Assembly: GCF_021568285.1 (NCBI RefSeq)
Contig: NZ_JAKGTQ010000007.1
Coordinates: 1 to 64,000, forward strand
Reading direction: 5' to 3'
Source: Rheinheimera sp. UJ63
Lineage (GTDB): Bacteria > Pseudomonadota > Gammaproteobacteria > Enterobacterales > Alteromonadaceae
Length of the DNA: 64,000 nucleotides
Part shown: positions 36,687 to 46,177 of the stretch, in pieces
Layout: the number at the start of each line of letters is the position of its first letter
Numbering within the stretch: the stretch's first letter is position 1
Position numbers and translations under genes: made by a program
The notes under the pieces: model-generated
Told to the model about the DNA's origin: nothing
The model's input: the letters and a program-made list of their open reading frames with translations, nothing else
Database searches by the model: none

Positions 36687-37616
36687 TTATTGTGACAGAC
36701 TAAACAGAATATCTCTGATTTCGCCATCTCGTTCAACCTTTACCGATGCTTCTGTGGCATCGCGCATATCATTTATTACTCGCAACGCTTGTTGCATGTC
36801 ATTTAGCGCCACACCATTGATCTCAATGGCCAGGTCGCCTTCTAAAAAACCGAGTTGTTGAAAGACAGCAATATCTTTGCCTGGCATCAAACGATAACCC
36901 GCAAGCTGTCCATCTCGCTGTACCGGTGTCACCCGCACATAATCGAAAAACTTCATCGGCTCAGCCATAATCTCATCACGGCGAGCCTGCACTTCAGGTG
37001 TATTAAACCCTGTCGCAATGGGTTGCGCTAACACTATGGGCTCTTCTACGGCATAGGCATCGGCATTATCTTCCCGGCCTAAGCCGGCATTTGCTTGCGC
37101 GATACGCGTAAATTCGACACCATCCAGCATTAAGGTTTCATAGCGACCATTAATTTCCAGCAATACGCGATCGTCTAACACCTGATGCAATTTAGCACGG
37201 GTACCCTCAAGATTATCACCAACAGCGTAAGTTACCTCTGTGCCGCGTTGCTCAATAATGGCACTACCGGCTTCAGGCTTAGCGGGCACAGCCACTAAGC
37301 CCGTTAATTTGGCATTTAATTGTGTTTTTGGCGCTTCAGTAACCACCGCCACTGGCGCGGCTGTTTCGGGTGCCGCTTCACCAAATAGCGCATAGCGCGT
37401 TAAATTGTTTAAATCTTGCGGTACTTCATGATTAACGTTGCCGTTACTAGCACTGCTCGACACCGTTAAGGCCGGTGCGGTAGGCGATGGCAGTAACTGC
37501 CAACTCAATTTTGCGAGCAGCCAGGCTAATATCAACAGCAGCAACAGATTTAAGGCGCTGCGAAGCGGCCGTAACGGCAGCCTTTGTAGCTGCGTAGGCA
37601 ACTGAAGAAGGGACAT
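36687..37616 (-). CDS. gspC: Type II secretion protein GspC
   Basis: GspC couples the platform to the secretin. From the ATG at 37616 (TTGAG-type ribosome site; the frame can open at a TTG four codons earlier) it has 309 residues: one membrane helix (LRSALNLLLLLILAWLLAKL), an HR domain (about 105-175; LNAKLTGLVAVPAKPEAGSA) that docks to GspD, and a C-terminal PDZ domain (LEGDLAIEINGVAL, DMRDATEASVKVERDG). First gene of the operon. Confidence 0.93.
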   Translation of the reverse strand: MSLLQLPTQLQRLPLRPLRSALNLLLLLILAWLLAKLSWQLLPSPTAPALTVSSSASNGNVNHEVPQDLNNLTRYALFGEAAPETAAPVAVVTEAPKTQLNAKLTGLVAVPAKPEAGSAIIEQRGTEVTYAVGDNLEGTRAKLHQVLDDRVLLEINGRYETLMLDGVEFTRIAQANAGLGREDNADAYAVEEPIVLAQPIATGFNTPEVQARRDEIMAEPMKFFDYVRVTPVQRDGQLAGYRLMPGKDIAVFQQLGFLEGDLAIEINGVALNDMQQALRVINDMRDATEASVKVERDGEIRDILFSLSQ

Positions 37617-37880
37617 TGAGAAACTCAAATTTATACTCTCATCCTGATATTAAGCTAAAGGCATCTTACTGAGTTGCAACGGCATCAACAAGCTTTGCCG
37701 TGCTTATTTACAAACTTATAACCATAAAAATGACTCTGATTGTAAGCCAAAAAGAACTTTTCCACTATAATAGCCAAACCGACCATCAGGGTGGCCATGG
37801 TTTTTAGTCAACGCAACTCGTGATAACCTTTGTCTATACGTGAAAGAATTTACCATGGTCGAACAATTTACAGGTAAAAG

Positions 37881-38294
37881 ATGACAACTCAACATCACAC
37901 TGATAAAAAAGCACCGCAGAATATTCGCTTAGACAAGTGGTTATGGGGCTGCCGCTTTTATAAAACACGTGCGTTAGCTAAAGACATGATCGACGGTGGA
38001 AAGGTTCATTACAATGGCCAACGTTGTAAATCAAGTCGTCAAGTTGAGATTGGAGCAACCATTCGTTTAGCGCAAGGCGTAGATGAAAAAATTGTGATCG
38101 TGACCGGCTTAACAGAAAAGCGTTTAGCTGCACCTTTGGCACAACAACTTTATGAAGAAACCGCTGAAAGTACGCAGCGGCGCGCAGAGCGCGCGGAATT
38201 ACGTAAAACCAACTCTTTATTTGCACCGCATCCGGATACCAAACCCGATAAAAAAGAGCGGCGGCAATTATTATTATTAAAATCCCAGCAGTGA
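37881..38294 (+). CDS. hslR: Heat-shock protein 15, HslR
   Basis: Hsp15 binds stalled 50S subunits carrying nascent chains. The 137-residue protein has an N-terminal S4 RNA-binding domain (RLDKWLWGCRFYKTRALAKD, GKVHYNGQRCKSSRQVEIG) and a basic C-terminal helix. A perfect TATAAT lies at 37766-37771 in the upstream gap but without a well-spaced -35, and I see no clear sigma-32 promoter. It overlaps the frame of hslO and both form an operon, as in E. coli. Confidence 0.94.
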   Translation: MTTQHHTDKKAPQNIRLDKWLWGCRFYKTRALAKDMIDGGKVHYNGQRCKSSRQVEIGATIRLAQGVDEKIVIVTGLTEKRLAAPLAQQLYEETAESTQRRAERAELRKTNSLFAPHPDTKPDKKERRQLLLLKSQQ

Positions 38295-38305
38295 GAGAAA
38301 CCAGC

Positions 38306-39151
38306 ATGGCTTCGGATGCATTGATACGTTTTTTATTTCAACAAAAACATGTTCGCGGTGAATTAGCTTATGCGAGTGACAGCCTAGAACACATGTTAGA
38401 ACATCACCAATATCCATTACCCGTTAAGCAATTACTGGCAGAACTGGTTATGGCGACCAGCTTACTCACCGCTACCTTAAAGTTTGAAGGCGAAATTGCT
38501 GTTCAGCTGCAAGGTGATGGCCCAGTTAAATTCGCCGCGGTAAATGGCAATCACCTTCAACAGTTTCGTGGTGTAGTGCGAATGCAAGCCGAGTTACAAG
38601 GCGAGAGCTTTAACGAACTGATTGGGCATGGCTATTTAATAGTCACCATCACCCCCACTCAAGGCGAGCGTTATCAGGGCATTATTCCGCTGACAGGGAA
38701 TAGTTTAAGCGAAACGCTGGAAGCATATTTTCATCAATCAGAGCAATTGCCTACCCGCCTCTATTTATTCACCGATATTGGCGAGAAAAGCCGAGCCGCT
38801 GGGCTTATGTTACAAGTTTTACCGGTTGATCCCGATAAAGCGCGAGAGGATTTTCAAGATTTAGTCACCCTTTCCGATACTATTACCGCGACGGAGCTGT
38901 TAGACCTGCCGCCTAATGACATGCTTTATCGCTTGTACCATCAAGAACAGGTTGAAGTGTTTCCTAGCCAAGCAATTAGCTTTGTCTGTGGTTGCTCGAA
39001 GCAAAAGTGTGAAACCGCTTTATTTAGCTTGGGCCGTGCCGTAGTGGCAGAACAGCAAGCCCTAGGCGGGCTGGATATGTCATGCGAATACTGTAATAAG
39101 TCTTATCATTTTAGCGTAGATGATCTGCAAGCTATCCACGATAAACTTTAA
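38306..39151 (+). CDS. hslO: Redox-regulated chaperonin Hsp33, HslO
   Basis: Hsp33 becomes an active holdase when oxidants release zinc from its cysteine switch. The switch is present: CGCSKQKC and CEYC near the C-terminus. LLAELVMATSLLTATLKFEG and RYQGIIPLTG match E. coli. The ATG at 38306 follows a GAGAG ribosome site; an in-frame GTG at 38291 overlaps hslR but is less well placed. 281 residues. Confidence 0.96.
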   Translation: MASDALIRFLFQQKHVRGELAYASDSLEHMLEHHQYPLPVKQLLAELVMATSLLTATLKFEGEIAVQLQGDGPVKFAAVNGNHLQQFRGVVRMQAELQGESFNELIGHGYLIVTITPTQGERYQGIIPLTGNSLSETLEAYFHQSEQLPTRLYLFTDIGEKSRAAGLMLQVLPVDPDKAREDFQDLVTLSDTITATELLDLPPNDMLYRLYHQEQVEVFPSQAISFVCGCSKQKCETALFSLGRAVVAEQQALGGLDMSCEYCNKSYHFSVDDLQAIHDKL

Positions 39152-39168
39152 ACTTTGGTTTAAGCTAT

Positions 39169-39201
39169 AAAAAAAACCTCCGACAATGTCGGAGGTTTTT
39201 T
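39169..39201. terminator. Bidirectional terminator between hslO and the S8 protease gene
   Basis: AACCTCCGACA pairs with TGTCGGAGGTT over a minimal loop, with an A8 run on the left and T6 on the right. Confidence 0.9.
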
Positions 39202-39221
39202 AGTTTAAAGCGAAAGTTTAA

Positions 39222-42200
39222 TTACGCTTTTTTAGCAAAGCGGCGACGAATAAACAGCACCGGCACTAATAACAGACCAAACAGTCCGAAAGCACCTGAG
39301 CTCTTATGCGTTACAGTAACACTGGCGTTAGCCGTTGCCTGTAAGCCTGCAGTGTCACGAGCGGTGATCGTAATGCTATGAGTTTTTGCATCATCACGGC
39401 TCGGTGAACGCGTCAGAATTAACTGGCCATTTTGTACGGCAAACAATGAATTGTTCGTCGTTACTGAGCTGATCGTCGCACCCGACTCTTTTGCTTGTGC
39501 AGTAACAGAACCGACAACAGTTCCTGCAGCAGTACCCGATGCTAAGGTTGCCATAGTCACCGAGGCTGTTAAGGTCGGCATGGCATCTGCAACGTTAACC
39601 ACATTAACTGTTACACTCGCTGGGCTAGAGACACTCCCTGCCGTATCCATTGCTGCCACTTCAAATTGTACTGACGTCAAGCCCGCTTCGTAATCCAGTA
39701 AAGCCGCATTGGCAACAACGATGTCACCGTTGCTTTCTACTTTGATAACCGAAGAAGAACTGCCCAGAACAACAAACTCGGCGATGGCAGAGCGGAAATC
39801 ACTTTCTGCATCAATGGTACCAATCACCGTACCTGTCGCCGTATTTTCATTCACGGAGAAAGTTTGGTTTGCGGTAACTGTTGGCGCTGCCATTGGGGCT
39901 GAGTAATCGGCTACGGCAATAGCTTCTGCTGCGGCAGAAATCATCACAAAACTACGATTATCCCCTGCTGGACGCATCACGTAAGCAGACTCACCGGGTT
40001 GCAGCTTAGTAACAACGGTATCGTCATCTGCGGCAGTAGTCTCAGCAGCTGCTGGCGTTGGCGTGACTTCGGCACTGCTTGATAATGTCACCGCTGGTGA
40101 TGGTGCAATGGTCATTGTGGTGGTCAGTGAATCGGCAATGTTCGTTGCTGTCAGTGAGTAAGAGTCACTACTTGTTCTAACACGTGCATTAACGGTACGA
40201 CCTAAATCCATGGCAGATAAACCGACAGATTCAAAACAGGCTTCAAGCGTCACTTGCTTACCACCAGCATAGTGGATCACATCACCAAACGGACCAGATA
40301 AAGTACCAAAGCGTGTATTGAACGATACAAACACACCTGGTGAAGCGGCATAAGCTGCGCCAAACCGAGTAATGAGTAAGGTGTTCATGGTAAAGTCGTA
40401 CACACCGTCGTTATTCACATCCAAATCAACTGAATAGTTGCCTTGTAATAAGTGGTTAACTCCACCTTCTAAGTGAATAGTTGGGTATACCGCATAACCT
40501 GAACCACAGAAAGCCGCCTCGTCAATATCAAGCGTTACCGCACGAATATCATGCTTAGGATCCAAGGCTGCATTGACTGGCGACGCAGCCACTAAGGTTG
40601 AAGCAAAAGGCTCAACTTCTACAACACCGGTATTGGTCACTTTGGTCACGGCTTTGCCACTGACTAATTCACCTTCTAAGCGCAGTTTCGCTGCCGCTTT
40701 CGGGATAATGTGATAAACCAGATGCAAGTCGTTCGCTGTGCTGGTTGCAGTATCGTTGAAAACAATCGCCCCATCATATTCAGACACATCGAGCTGAGAA
40801 GCGGCCATCAATGGGCTGTAATACACGCCATTGCTTAATGTAAATGCCGGCAATTTAGCCGGGTCAATAGTCAAAGTCACATCAAAGTTAACCGTTTGGC
40901 CTGCTGGTACTGTAATACTGGCTGGCATGCTCCAATTTAATGCACCGGTTGCCGCTTTATCAGCGTAACGCGCTTGGGCACTTAATTGGTAAGTTTTTGC
41001 AGCAGAACTGAAGTTCTTAACCGTTACTGTTTTTGTCATGGAGCTGACGCTATCAAGCGTTTGCAGACCAAAAGACAATGCCGCTTGTTTAGTATCAAAA
41101 GCCGTATCATGTACCCATGCAGCAACAGGCGAACTGACTGCTTTTTCCACATCCACTAAGCCGGCACCGATCAGGCTTATTGGCGCTAATTTTGCGTCTG
41201 GATTAATGGCTTTTGGTGTTAAGTACACGTCCATATTGGCCGTGTTCATTAACGTCGCTTTAATTTCAGAAGCATTACGCTCTGGCAATAACTCACGCAC
41301 TAAAGCCACACCACCAGCAGTAATCGGTGCGGAGAATGAGGTACCATTTGCTCTTGAAGTACCTGTGCCCGTACCGGTTCGTGCCATTTGAATTTGCACA
41401 CCTGGCGCGGTAATTTCAGGCTTTAATAAACCATCCATTGATGGACCACGTGATGTGAAATCGGCTGTCGCACCCGCGCCGGATTTAGCAGCAGATTTAA
41501 TGTCATAGCTCACTACTTCGCCAGCATCTAATTTGGCTTTGATGGTATCGCCAATTTCTTTGGTAATCATGACGGTTGGCACTGTCACCGAATCATCAGT
41601 ACCACCAGCAACAATCGGCGCTTCACCCGGGTTGCTATTGGCAATAATAACAAAGGCGGCACCGCGATCTTGTGCTACCTTGGCTTTTACCACGAAGCCA
41701 CAGGTACCACGCGATAACAATACCGCTTTACCCGTTAAATCCACATCTTCAGCCAAAGGATCACAGGCAAGGTAACTTCCTGGAATAACCACTAATGGCG
41801 TGGTGCTAGAGTTAAAACTAAAATCAAAAGACTTGTTAAAACCCGCGGCAACTACTGCCACATCATCACCGTCGATCTTAGCACTTTCAAAAACACCCAC
41901 AGACGTAACTGGGTTAGTCATTGCACCTACTGAGAGCGCATTAGGTGTGGTGCTAGGGCCGCCAACACGAAACGGGATATTGCCATCGTTACCGGCAGAA
42001 ATCACCACGTTCACACCCAAATTCACGGCACGGTGAATTAAGAATTGGGTACCTGAAGTTCTCTGGGTTGAACCAAACTGACCACCCAAAGACATGTTGA
42101 TAATATCAACACGGTCTTCTAAGTTACCATCACCATTGGGATCCATCGCTGCTTCTAAAGCGCGAAGTTGTGCCACACCCGTACAGTTGACCGGTGCAGG

Positions 42201-42977
42201 CGCACACACTTTATAACCATAAAAAGATGTTTCAGGGGCAATACCATTAACAGCGCTGGCGACCCAAGTACCATGGCCTTCGGCTGCAGGGTCAATTGGG
42301 TTTGGATCATTATTAATAAAATCGTAGCCACCTATCACACTCCCTTGTGGCCAAGCTGGAGCCGTGCTTTGTGCTGAGGCGGCAATAGCTGCGCTGTAAG
42401 CCTCTGCTGTGCCTGGGCCACCTAATAGGCTATGAGTATAATCGATACCGGTATCTAAAATTGCCACGCGAGTATTGGCGCCCGTGGCTAAACCGGCATC
42501 AACAATTTGTTTCGCTTTGATGTAGGGCGCGCTATCGGCAACATGCAATTCGCTGTCATAAATAGGCATAATATCAACCACGGCAGGATTCGCACGCAGT
42601 GCAACTAAAGCTTCTGGGCTAGCCTGCACAACGAGACCGGCTGCTAAGTTTTTAGTCGTTGCTAAAACTTGTGCATCTGCATCTAATACTGACAATTGCG
42701 CCGTGATGTCTTGTTGTAAAGTTTCAACTTGAGCGGTAATTTGCTGCGCAAGCTGCACATTATATTGCTGACCGCTTAAAGCTTCGGTAGTGGCCGGGGC
42801 ATTTAATAATACGTACCATGCGCTGGGCGTTTGGACTTGCTCATCAATGGAAGCTGATACGGCACCATAAACTTCATGCACGCTTTGGCCGTTGGCCGCT
42901 TTTAATTGCTGAATGCCGGCCTGCGCAGAGCCTGAGATCGCTATGCTGATGGCCGATGCCAGTAGGGCTTTTTTCAT
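39222..42977 (-). CDS. Large secreted subtilisin-like (S8) serine protease
   Basis: The roughly 1251-residue precursor has a Sec signal (cut near SAQA|G), an I9-type propeptide (about 50-145) and a peptidase S8 domain with Asp175 (AILDTGID), His235 (EGHGTWVAS) and Ser547 (NGTSFSAP). A protease-associated domain is inserted at about 395-495. Then come Fn3-like and beta-rich domains, a cadherin-like repeat (about 1040-1145) and a C-terminal hydrophobic tail SSGAFGLFGLLLVPVLFI ending RRRFAKKA, resembling GlyGly-CTERM sorting tails of type II secreted proteins. The start is unsure: TTG at 42986 sits best behind GGAG, while ATG at 42977 (GGTGA) gives the classic signal. Likely exported by the adjacent Gsp system for extracellular proteolysis. 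Confidence 0.93.
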   Translation of the reverse strand: MKKALLASAISIAISGSAQAGIQQLKAANGQSVHEVYGAVSASIDEQVQTPSAWYVLLNAPATTEALSGQQYNVQLAQQITAQVETLQQDITAQLSVLDADAQVLATTKNLAAGLVVQASPEALVALRANPAVVDIMPIYDSELHVADSAPYIKAKQIVDAGLATGANTRVAILDTGIDYTHSLLGGPGTAEAYSAAIAASAQSTAPAWPQGSVIGGYDFINNDPNPIDPAAEGHGTWVASAVNGIAPETSFYGYKVCAPAPVNCTGVAQLRALEAAMDPNGDGNLEDRVDIINMSLGGQFGSTQRTSGTQFLIHRAVNLGVNVVISAGNDGNIPFRVGGPSTTPNALSVGAMTNPVTSVGVFESAKIDGDDVAVVAAGFNKSFDFSFNSSTTPLVVIPGSYLACDPLAEDVDLTGKAVLLSRGTCGFVVKAKVAQDRGAAFVIIANSNPGEAPIVAGGTDDSVTVPTVMITKEIGDTIKAKLDAGEVVSYDIKSAAKSGAGATADFTSRGPSMDGLLKPEITAPGVQIQMARTGTGTGTSRANGTSFSAPITAGGVALVRELLPERNASEIKATLMNTANMDVYLTPKAINPDAKLAPISLIGAGLVDVEKAVSSPVAAWVHDTAFDTKQAALSFGLQTLDSVSSMTKTVTVKNFSSAAKTYQLSAQARYADKAATGALNWSMPASITVPAGQTVNFDVTLTIDPAKLPAFTLSNGVYYSPLMAASQLDVSEYDGAIVFNDTATSTANDLHLVYHIIPKAAAKLRLEGELVSGKAVTKVTNTGVVEVEPFASTLVAASPVNAALDPKHDIRAVTLDIDEAAFCGSGYAVYPTIHLEGGVNHLLQGNYSVDLDVNNDGVYDFTMNTLLITRFGAAYAASPGVFVSFNTRFGTLSGPFGDVIHYAGGKQVTLEACFESVGLSAMDLGRTVNARVRTSSDSYSLTATNIADSLTTTMTIAPSPAVTLSSSAEVTPTPAAAETTAADDDTVVTKLQPGESAYVMRPAGDNRSFVMISAAAEAIAVADYSAPMAAPTVTANQTFSVNENTATGTVIGTIDAESDFRSAIAEFVVLGSSSSVIKVESNGDIVVANAALLDYEAGLTSVQFEVAAMDTAGSVSSPASVTVNVVNVADAMPTLTASVTMATLASGTAAGTVVGSVTAQAKESGATISSVTTNNSLFAVQNGQLILTRSPSRDDAKTHSITITARDTAGLQATANASVTVTHKSSGAFGLFGLLLVPVLFIRRRFAKKA

Positions 42978-43273
42978 GTTCACCAAGGTGTTGCTCCTTA
43001 AAACTATTGTTTTTATATCATTATGCTGGCGTTTATTTATCGTTAAACGCTCTTATTAACCAGCGTTAACACCTTTCACTTGGTTGGTGATGGGCATCAT
43101 CGCGAGAATGTTGTTTTTATGGATAAAGCCAAGTACGTTTTAACGGCTTCGTTACTGTTTTTACCACAGCTTCATACAAATGTAATGGTGTTAGAGACAA
43201 AATAAGTGTAAAGAGATGTGTATATTTAAACTTTGCGTCAAGCATGGTTGACGAATGTTGCAAAATACACAAG

Positions 43274-44584
43274 TTAATGCGGTTTTTGTAAAGGAATAAG
43301 TACGGTTACGACTAAGCCGCCCTGCGCATGGTTGCTTAAGCGAACTTCACCTGAGTGCGTATCAATAATTTTTTTAATAATGGCCAAGCCTAAGCCAGAG
43401 CCGCCACTGCCCCGCGCTTCATCGCCTTGCACAAATGGCGTAAACATGGCTTGCATTTTATGCTCTGGAATACCAGGGCCGTGATCCCGGATTTCAAAAT
43501 AAACCAATTTCTTTTGACGCTGATAGCCACTACTAATTTCAATTGCGCCGTCACTGTAGCGCAGTGCATTTTCCAATAAATTATTTAATACGCGTTTTAT
43601 CGCAATGCGGCGCAGCCACAATAAGGGTAAATGGGGATCTAAGCGGGTGATCAACTGTCGTTGCTGCACATATTCCGCTTGTACGGTTTCCATCAGCAAT
43701 TCATTTAACGCGACCTGCTGTAGCTCTTCTTGTTTATGATGGCGCAAGTAATCAATAAACTGATCGATAATGGCATTCATATCATCAATATCGTTAATAA
43801 TGCCCTCTCTGATCCAGCTATCTGGCTCACTCATCATCTCAGAAGCTAAACGGATCCGTGTAAGCGGTGTGCGTAAATCATGTGACACCCCAGCCATCAA
43901 TAGCGCACGGTCTTGTTCAAGCTGCTGGATCCCTTTTGCCATATAGTTGAACGCTTTGGTTACTGCAGTAATCTCCCTTGCACCGGTTTTTTCTGACAAT
44001 GGTGGTGGAAATTCACCTCTACCAACTTGAATAGCTGCGTGCTGTAACCCCTGTAAAGGCCGATTTAAATGACGTGCCAGCAACCAGCCCCCGATCACAC
44101 TGAGCACACCTATCATCAATAAATAAAAGGTTAATAACGGAAAGCTGGTTTCTTCTAAACCGGTGAGTGGTACGCGGATCCAATACTCGGGAGCGGTGCT
44201 TGAACGCACCCAAAACACAAAGTTTTCTGTTTGCGAAATACGAACTTCGGTATCAGTTTGTAACTCTTTCGACATCTGTTGTGAGAAATAACGATAATCA
44301 CTGGCATTCGCTAAGCCTTGCTCTTGTGCTTCGGCTTCCGAGAACAGTTGAGCGCCGGTGATGCTTTCGACATGCTGACGTAATATCGCATTGGCTTCTG
44401 CCGACACCTCCGTTTTTGGGATCAGTAAGTTAACTTGGCGAGCGATCAGATAGCTTATTTGTTGCGTGCTGGGTTTAATGACATAAAACGCCACCGAGAA
44501 ATACGACACTAATTGATTAATCAGCAGCAAAAAACCAATTAAGAAAACCGTTTGGCCAAAGGCGCTTTTCGGTAAAAACGGCAT
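43274..44584 (-). CDS. envZ: Osmosensor histidine kinase EnvZ
   Basis: EnvZ phosphorylates and dephosphorylates OmpR. The 436-residue protein has TM1 (about 13-36), a periplasmic loop, TM2 (about 150-170), a HAMP domain, the H box [20 protein letters not shown] with His235, the N box [13 protein letters not shown] and glycine boxes DHGPGIP and [12 protein letters not shown]. The ATG shares one base with the ompR stop (TAATG), so translation is coupled. Confidence 0.94.
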   Translation of the reverse strand: MPFLPKSAFGQTVFLIGFLLLINQLVSYFSVAFYVIKPSTQQISYLIARQVNLLIPKTEVSAEANAILRQHVESITGAQLFSEAEAQEQGLANASDYRYFSQQMSKELQTDTEVRISQTENFVFWVRSSTAPEYWIRVPLTGLEETSFPLLTFYLLMIGVLSVIGGWLLARHLNRPLQGLQHAAIQVGRGEFPPPLSEKTGAREITAVTKAFNYMAKGIQQLEQDRALLMAGVSHDLRTPLTRIRLASEMMSEPDSWIREGIINDIDDMNAIIDQFIDYLRHHKQEELQQVALNELLMETVQAEYVQQRQLITRLDPHLPLLWLRRIAIKRVLNNLLENALRYSDGAIEISSGYQRQKKLVYFEIRDHGPGIPEHKMQAMFTPFVQGDEARGSGGSGLGLAIIKKIIDTHSGEVRLSNHAQGGLVVTVLIPLQKPH

Positions 44585-45306
44585 TAATTCAACCGACCAT
44601 CGGGTACAAACACATAGCCTAAACCCCATACGGTTTGAATATAGCGAGGGTTAGTTGCATCATCTTCTAACATACGACGTAAGCGCGATACCTGCACATC
44701 GATACTGCGCTCCATCGCTGAATAATCACGACCACGTGCTTGATTCATCAGTTTGTCTCGTGAGAGCGGCTCACGAGGATGATTCACCAACACTTTGAGC
44801 ACCGCATATTCGCCGCTGGTTAACGGTAAAACAGTATCACCTTTAAACATTTCACGGGTAGCAAGGTTAAAACGAAAAGGGCCGAAAGTGACAATGGTTT
44901 CTTCTTGGCTTGGCGCACCAGGCACGTCTTTGTTTTTACGGCGCAGCACCGCACGAATACGAGCCAGTAATTCACGCGGGTTGAAAGGCTTCGGTAAATA
45001 ATCATCTGCGCCCATTTCTAAGCCGATAATCCGATCAACCTCATCCCCTTTGGCCGTTAGCATAATAATGGCAATATCGTTTTCTTGTTGGCGCAATTTA
45101 CGGCAGATAGATAAACCATCTTCACCAGGTAACATCAGATCGAGCACCAGCAGGTGAAAATGCTCACGCTCCATTAAGCGCTGCATTTGCTCAAAATTTG
45201 CCACACTGCGTACCTGATAACCTTGCTCGACCAGATAACGCTCTAATAATGAGCGTAAACGTAAGTCATCATCCACTACTAGGATTTTTGTTGTCTCTGT
45301 GACCAC
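44584..45306 (-). CDS. ompR: Response regulator OmpR
   Basis: OmpR controls porin and osmotic genes. The 240-residue protein has a receiver domain with the acidic pocket DDD (12-14), phospho-acceptor Asp56 in [12 protein letters not shown] and Lys in [14 protein letters not shown], and a winged-helix domain ([40 protein letters not shown]). The start is GTG with AAGGA eight bases upstream. A sigma-70 promoter is predicted just ahead. Confidence 0.96.
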   Translation of the reverse strand: MVTETTKILVVDDDLRLRSLLERYLVEQGYQVRSVANFEQMQRLMEREHFHLLVLDLMLPGEDGLSICRKLRQQENDIAIIMLTAKGDEVDRIIGLEMGADDYLPKPFNPRELLARIRAVLRRKNKDVPGAPSQEETIVTFGPFRFNLATREMFKGDTVLPLTSGEYAVLKVLVNHPREPLSRDKLMNQARGRDYSAMERSIDVQVSRLRRMLEDDATNPRYIQTVWGLGYVFVPDGRLN

Positions 45307-45337
45307 TGCCTTGTCCTTTGTGCTGCATTTTCCTCAC

Positions 45338-45366
45338 TATAAACGAAATCACTGGCTTTGCATCAA
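45338..45366 (-). promoter_or_regulatory. Predicted promoter of ompR-envZ
   Basis: On the minus strand TTGATG (45366-45361) and TTTATA (45343-45338) are 17 bases apart. The transcript would have a leader of about 25 bases. The rest of the 272-bp gap to greB holds only a short palindrome TTGATT/AATCAA (45501-45515). Confidence 0.5.
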
Positions 45367-45578
45367 GCCTTAAGCACAAACAATGTTACAAAACTTTTCA
45401 AACCAACACGCCATCACTAAGACAAGGCAGCACCGTTATTCCACAAGAGCTGATGATGTAGCGCGGTAGGCCCCTAAAAGGCTTTACGCCAACAGCGGCT
45501 TTGATTGATAATCAACCCTAGCAACTGGCAAAATCGCCCAACACCCTATGTCTTTTTTAACAAGGCTTGTGACTTCTC

Positions 45579-46076
45579 GTGAAAAGAACCAGCAGTAAAA
45601 CAACACTGATCACGCGCGCCGGATATCAGCAATTAAAAAACGAACATGATGAACTGTGGTTTAAAAAAAGGCCCGAAGTCACCCGTATTGTCAGCTGGGC
45701 TGCCAGCCTTGGAGATCGCTCAGAAAATGCGGATTATCAGTACAATAAACGTTTATTGCGACAGATCGATAGCCGTATCCGTTTCTTACGTAAGCGCTTA
45801 GATACGCTGAGTATTGTCGATTATTCGCCACAGCAAGAAGGTCGTGTTTTCTTCGGCGCATCGGTTGTGATTGAAGATGATGATGGTCAAACATTAACCT
45901 TTCGGATTGTCGGCCCAGATGAAATTTATGGCCGCAACGATTACATTTCTATCGATGCTCCGATGGCCCGCGCCTTACTCAAAAAACAAGTTGATGATAT
46001 GGCCACAGTGCAAACACCGACTGGACTGAAAGACTGGTATATCGTTGCTATCCATTACCCCGATGCAGCACGGTAA
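45579..46076 (+). CDS. greB: Transcript cleavage factor GreB
   Basis: GreB enters the RNA polymerase secondary channel and stimulates cleavage of backtracked RNA. The coiled coil carries the acidic tip in LGDRSENADYQYNK, and the C-terminal FKBP-like domain has VDYSPQQEGRVFFGASV and FRIVGPDEIYGRNDYISID. 165 residues. The start appears to be GTG at 45579; the ribosome site is weak. Confidence 0.95.
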   Translation: MKRTSSKTTLITRAGYQQLKNEHDELWFKKRPEVTRIVSWAASLGDRSENADYQYNKRLLRQIDSRIRFLRKRLDTLSIVDYSPQQEGRVFFGASVVIEDDDGQTLTFRIVGPDEIYGRNDYISIDAPMARALLKKQVDDMATVQTPTGLKDWYIVAIHYPDAAR

Positions 46077-46177
46077 AATGTCACACTCTTATTTTCTCGT
46101 TAAGGCCTTAGCCTATACTCATTTAACTCACCAACGTCTGCCTCGTGGTTACTGCACAATGCAGACAGGAAGCTATT

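Noticed and set aside
26461..37616. Possible type IV pilus rather than type II secretion operon
   Set aside because: GspC, GspL, GspM, GspN and the four minor pseudopilins GspH-K in this order are specific to type II secretion.
37738..37771. hslR promoter TTGTAA...TATAAT
   Set aside because: The boxes are 20 bases apart, too far for a sigma-70 promoter, and no sigma-32 consensus is seen.
43236..43253. CGTCAA/TTGACG stem-loop downstream of envZ as a terminator
   Set aside because: The stem is only 6 bp and no T tract follows on either strand.
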